Source of the DNA: Pohlia nutans
Lineage: Eukaryota > Streptophyta > Bryopsida > Bryales > Mniaceae
Reading direction: 5' to 3'
Length of the DNA: 64,000 bases
Assembly: GCA_022496805.1 (NCBI GenBank)
Contig: CM040099.1
Coordinates: 746,501 to 810,500, forward strand
In this document: piece after piece, positions 59,243 to 64,000 of the stretch
How positions within the stretch are numbered: position 1 is the stretch's first letter
Layout of the letters: each line of letters opens with the position of its first letter
Notes under the pieces: model-generated
Told to the model about the DNA's origin: nothing
The model's database searches: none
What the model saw: only the letters and a program-made list of their open reading frames with translations
Position numbers and translations under genes: made by a program

Positions 59243-60930
59243 GGTGGCCGACTCTACACCAAGACGCTGTCCAGTACTGCCAGTCGTGTCATGAATGCCA
59301 GAAGACTGGCGGACTACCCAACATAGTCTCCTCGAAGCTCGTCACCCAACTATCCGCAGAACCGTTTATGAAATGGCGACTCGACTTCATAGGCCCCGTC
59401 AAGAAGACCCGACATACAGCCTGTCGATACATTTTGGTGGCTACCGACTATGCCACCAAATGGGTCGAGGCTAGAACTCTCCGAGGAAACACCGCCAGGG
59501 AGACCGCGCAGTTCCTGTACAAGGCAATCCTCACCCGGTTTGGATGTCCACTCCACCTAGTAAGCGACCAAGGTACGCATTTTATCAATAGCACGGTACA
59601 CACTCTCACCGAGCATTTTTTACTCTGACACACGACTTCAACGACATACTATCCGCAAGGCAACGGCCAAGCCGAGTCGACCAACAAGGTCATAGTCCGA
59701 ATGCTCCAAAAGCTAGTCAACGAGAATCGAACCGACTGGGACTTACAGCTCCACACGGTCCTATTTGCTTACCGAACGGCATACAAAGTTGGCACAGGCC
59801 ACACACCTTTCCAATTGGTGTATAATGTGACGCCATTGATGCCAACCGAATACATTATCCCGACCCAACGGTCGACATCGACTACCGACTTCACTCCCAG
59901 GCGAGTACTAGCAGCCTGAGCCGCCGAACTCAAGAAGTTAGACTAGACCCGACTGACAGCAGCCACCCACCACGGGGCACAACAGTGGAACCGAGCTCAG
60001 TGGGCCAACACCCAAGGACAGTCGACTCGATACAATGTAGGCGACTACGTCCTATGGCACCCGAAAGGGACAAATGTCCATACCGGTAAACTTCGTAGCA
60101 AATGGTTCGGCCCATATCGTGTCCAGTATACCCTCCCCAATAACACTGTCCTCCTAGTCAGCATTCAGCACTTTGACCCCGACCCGGTAGTAGTCAACGT
60201 CAACAAACTCAAACCCTACCGAGTTCTAGGCGAGCAACCTCCAACCGACTGGACTAGCCCACTCACTAGCAAATCAGAGATTAGGTCAACAATAGAACAG
60301 AACGAAGATGAGCCCAACCGACAGCAACGGACACAACCCAACCTAGTTACCGTCGGTCGACTCGACTGGTCGACCCGACTGGTCAACCCGACCGGTCATA
60401 CCCTAGAAGAGCCGCCATATTTATGGCCGCCGCCCTCACCTATCTTATCAGTTTTGAATGCAAGGCCCATAGGGCAGGTATTTAGCACAATGACCGCACC
60501 CCTTCTTTGTCCTCTTGCCTCCTCGCCATTAGCTTCCTCTCCACCCGACCCACAGGCCGCGCGCCTTCTATCTCCCATTTCTCACTCTCCTCCCTCCTTT
60601 CCTTCTCCTCCGGCCGACCACCACTCCGCGGCCCTCGCCTTATGCATTCTTAGCAAGCGATTTAGACTCTCACGAGTAGAACAGCGACAAGTAGTCAAAC
60701 GACCCCGTAGCCCGACTGTGCGAGAGATAATCGAGAGTAGATTGAGTAGGAAACGACCGCGCCCATCGCCACTGCAGCCGACTGTGTGCGAGCCGACTTC
60801 GGGACTACGTCGGCCTTTCTCTTGTCTCCTTGTGCGCAGATTTGCAGCCCCGGACGTCCCATGGTGCACCAAACTCAAACTGATTCAAACACACAATGAA
60901 CAGAATCAAGTCATCCATGGATCATCCTAG
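59243..60930 (+). pseudogene. Gypsy integrase and C-terminal region with stops
   Basis: The reading resumes with the zinc-binding part (CQSCHECQK), followed by the integrase core residues WRLDFIGP, LVSDQGTHF and GNGQAESTNK. Stops: TGA at 59626 and 59917, TAG at 59944. The tail includes the usual GPYRVQYTL and VNVNKLKPYR. From about 60380 to 60930 the frame is open but of uncertain origin (Pro/Ser-rich). Confidence 0.85.
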
Positions 60931-63599
60931 GCTTCCACAGGCCCATGGATGCGGCGTCAACAACGTCCTCGTAGCCGTCAACGTCCCACGGTGCACCAAA
61001 CTCAAACTGATTCAAACACACAATGAACAGAATCCAGTCATGTATGGATCATCCTAGGCTTCCACGGGCCCATGGATGCGGCCTCAAGAACGTCCTTGTA
61101 GCCGAGGACGTCCCAAAGTGCACCAAACTCAATCTGATTCAAACACACAATGAACAGAATCGAGTCATCCATGGATCATCCTAGGCTTCCACGGGCCCAT
61201 GGATGCGGCCTCAAGAACGTTCTCGTAGCCGAGGACGTCCCATGGTGCGCCAAGCTCAATCTGATTCAAACACACAATAAACAGAATCCAGTAATCCATG
61301 GATTATCCTTGGATTCCATGGGCCCATGGATGCGGCCTCAAGAACGTCCTTGTAGCCGAGGACGTCCCAAAGTGCACCAAACTCAATCTGATTCAAACAC
61401 ACAATGAACAGAATCGAGTCATCCATGGATCATCCTAGGCTTCCACGGGCCCATAGATGCGGCCTCAAAAACGTTCTCGTAGCCGAGGACGTCCCATGGT
61501 GCACCAAACTTAATCTGATGCAAACACACAATGAACAGAATAGAGTCATCCATGGATTATCCTTGGCTTCCATGGGCTCATGGATGCGGCCTCAAGAACG
61601 TCCTCGTAGCTAAGGACGTCCCATGGTGCACTAAACTCAATCTGATCTAAACCCACAATGAACAGAATGGAGTCATCCATGGATTATCCTTGGATTCCAT
61701 GGGCCCATGGATGCGGCCTCAAGAACGTCCTCATAGCCGAGGACGTCCCATGGTTCACCAAACTCAATCTGATTCAAACACACAATCAACAGAATCGAGT
61801 CATCCATGGATCATCCTAGGCTTCCACGGGCCCATAGATGCGGCCTCAAGAATGTTCTCGTAGCCGAGGACGTCCCATGGTGCACCAAACTCAATCTGAT
61901 GCAAACACACAATGAACAGAATAGAGTCATCCATGGATTATCCTTGGCTTCCATGGGCCCATGGATGCGGCCTCAAGAACGTCCTCGTAGCCGAGGACGT
62001 CCTATGGTTCACCAAACTCAATCTGATCTAAACCCACAATGAACAGAATGGAGTCATCCATGGATTATCCTTGGCTTCCATGGACCCATGGATGCGGCCT
62101 CAAGAACGTCCTCGTAGCCGAGGATGTCCCATGGTTCACCAAACTCAATCTGATTCAAACACGCAATGAACAGAATCGAGTCATCCATGGATCATCCTAG
62201 GCTTCCAAGGGCCCATAGATGCGGCCTCAAGATGTCCTCGTAGCCGAGGACGTCCCATGGTGCACGAAACTCAATCTGATTCAAACAAACAATCAACAGA
62301 ATCGAGTCATCCATGGATCATCTTAGGCTTCCACGGGCCTATGGATGCAGCCTCAAGAACGACCTCGTAGCCGAAGACGTCCCATGGTGCACCAAACTCA
62401 AACTGATTCAAACACACAATGAACAGAATCGAGTCATCCATGGATGATCCTAGGCTTCCACGGGCACATAGATGCGGCCTCAAGAACGTTCTCGTAGCCG
62501 AGGACGTCCCATGGTGCACCAAACTTAATCTGATGCAAACACACAATGAACAGAATAGAGTCATCCATGGATTATCCTTGGCTTCCATGGGCCCATGGAT
62601 GCGGCCTCAAGAACTTCCTCGTAGCCGAGGACGTCCCATGGTTCACCAAACTCAATCTGATCTAAACCCACAATGAACAGAATGGAGTCATCCATGGATT
62701 ATCCTTGGCTTCCATGGGCCCATGGATGCGGCCTCAAGAACGTCCTCGTAGCTGAGGACGTCCCATGGTTCACGAAACTCAATCTGATTCAAACACACAA
62801 TGAACAGAATCGAGTCATCCATGGATCATCCTAGGCTTCCACGGGCCCATGGATGCGGCCTCAAGATGTCCTCGTAGCCGAGGACGTCCCATGGTGCACG
62901 AAACTCAATCTGATTCAAACACACAATGAACAGAATCGAATCGTCCATGGATCATCCTAGGCTCCTCGGGCCCATGGATGCGGCCTCAAGAACGTCCTCG
63001 TAGCCGAGGATGTCCCATGTTGCACAAAATTCAATCTGATTCAAACACACAATGAACCGAATCGAGTCATCCATGGATGATCCTTGGCTTCCATGGGCCC
63101 ATGGATGCGGCCTCAAGAACATCCTTGTAGCCGAGGACGTCCCATGGTGCACGAAACTCAATCTGATTTAAACACACAATGAACAGAATCGAATCATCTA
63201 TGGATCATTCTAGGCTTCCTCCGGCCCATGGATGCGGCCCCAAGAACGTCCTCCTAGCCGAGGACGTCCCATGGTGCACCAAACTCAATTTGAGTCAAAC
63301 ACTCAATGAACAGAATCGAGTCATCCATGGATCATCCTTGGCTTCCATGGGCCCATGGATGCGGCCTCAAGAACGTGTTTGTAGCCGAGGACGTCCCATG
63401 GTGCACCAAAATCAAACTGATTCAAACACACAATGATCAGAACGAGTCATCCATGGATCATCCTAGGCTTCCATGGGCCCATGGATGCGGCCTCAAGAAC
63501 GTCCTCGTAGCCGAGGACGTCCCATTGTGCACCAAACTCAATCAGATTCAAACACACAATGAACAGAATCGAGTCATCGATGGATCATCCTAGGCTTCT
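60857..63599. repeat. 127-bp satellite, about 21 copies
   Basis: Units repeat every 127 bp (ATCATCC starts at 60921, 61048, 61175, then ATTATCC at 61302, and so on). Each has CCATGGATCATCCTAGGCTT, a GGGCCCATGG segment that in many units forms the palindrome CCATGGGCCCATGG, the hairpin GTCCTCGTAGCCGAGGAC (7-bp stem, 4-nt loop) and AAACACACAATGAACAGAAT. Since 127 is not a multiple of three, the ORFs here shift between units and are not genes. The array ends abruptly at a G-element terminus. Confidence 0.95.
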
Positions 63600-64000
63600 G
63601 TCGTAGCACGTGATACCGGATATTCCCCTAGAACGCACTTTTTTGGATTAGGAGCGCTCGTAGAGGTGATTTCCGGGTTATCGTTCCGCAGAGATCTGCG
63701 AAGTGGGAAGTTTCCGAAGATGGTCCCGGACTCGTGATTTCTCTCTCTTTATCACCAGCTGAATTCTTCTTTCCTACCAAACCGGGTCTTCTCCTACTGA
63801 TCGACCCGGTTACGACTAGATCCGGTATCCTTCCGGGGAGGACTTCTACTAATCTTCCTCCCTCCCGGTCTACCGTTATTATCTGATCCGGTTCTGTTTA
63901 ACCTCTGTTTCCCCTTAGAGGGTTCTCCATTCACATTAGTGGTGCTGGATTGAAAGACACACCCTTCCCTACTGATTCAACTGATGGGAAATTCAATACC
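63600..64000 (-). mobile_element. G-element 3' end, running out of the window
   Basis: TGTCGTAGCACGTGATACC starts at 63600 directly after a partial satellite unit (CTAGGCTTC). The next 400 bp match 15729-16130 closely (for example TTAGTGGTGCTGGATTGAAA). The 5' end and any target duplication lie beyond 64000. Confidence 0.85.

Larger units (their letters stand above)
48484..60930 (+). mobile_element. Decayed Ty3/gypsy element, nested by a G-element, 3' LTR not found
   Basis: A 542-bp 5' LTR is followed by a leader and one long gag-pol frame in gypsy order (gag, protease, RT, RNase H, integrase). The frame is interrupted by stops and, inside pol, by inserted G sequence at 54618-59242. After integrase the frame stays open to about 60930, where the 127-bp satellite takes over. 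No second TGTTAACCG LTR appears before 64000, so the element is 3'-truncated or invaded by the satellite. Confidence 0.9.

Noticed and set aside
60857..63593. Many 60-95-aa ORFs with similar sequences on both strands
   Set aside because: They are readings of the 127-bp satellite, whose unit length is not a multiple of three; frames do not stay open between units.

Overview
The window looks like transposon-dense nuclear DNA of a land plant. It has spliced genes with GT..AG introns, a DYW-class PPR protein, TTTAGGG/CCCTAAA telomere-type motifs scattered internally, Ty1/copia and Ty3/gypsy elements, and several tandem-repeat families. A seed-free plant (bryophyte, lycophyte or fern grade) is the best guess, because the PPR protein is of that style and an N4/N6-type DNA-methylase-like gene is present. 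I cannot name the species.

Layout. 1-5403: a young Ty1/copia element on the minus strand with an intact gag-pol ORF and identical LTR segments, sitting in a ~65-bp satellite (5404-7040). 7041-8238: weakly supported minus-strand exon. 8766-12399: a one-intron plus-strand gene for a Mutator/FAR1-like transposase-type protein. 12.9-22.5 kb: a degenerate inverted array of 150-240-bp units with telomere-like motifs and poly-C/poly-G tracts. It is split by a 3.3-kb gag-bearing element (15729-19047) with a 5-bp target duplication and no LTRs. 23993-28884: a minus-strand PPR-DYW gene with nine almost identical 101-residue P-L-S units, whose N-terminus is an OSB-type PDF motif. 30789-31151: a Harbinger/Tourist-like MITE. 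33.3-37.5 kb: decayed coiled-coil gag-like ORFs. 37.5-42.6 kb: two gag-element copies joined tail to tail. 42.9-47.0 kb: a nine-exon, broken N4/N6 methylase-like gene, with a 771-bp block shared with 37466-38236. 48.1-60.9 kb: a decayed Ty3/gypsy element inserted in a 138-bp repeat and itself interrupted by a gag-element (54618-59242). 60.9-63.6 kb: about 21 copies of a 127-bp satellite. 63600 to the end: another gag-element terminus.

One repeat family ties much of the window together: an element here called G. It has nine full or partial copies, termini TGTC...GACA, one gag-like ORF and no LTR. The two most interesting host-gene observations are the PDF-motif/PPR-DYW fusion and the capture and duplication of methylase exons with G sequence. 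In-frame stops in the decayed ORFs are almost all explicable as single C-to-T changes in CG or CHG context, as expected for methylated plant transposons. Splice models and families come from reading alone; no search was run.
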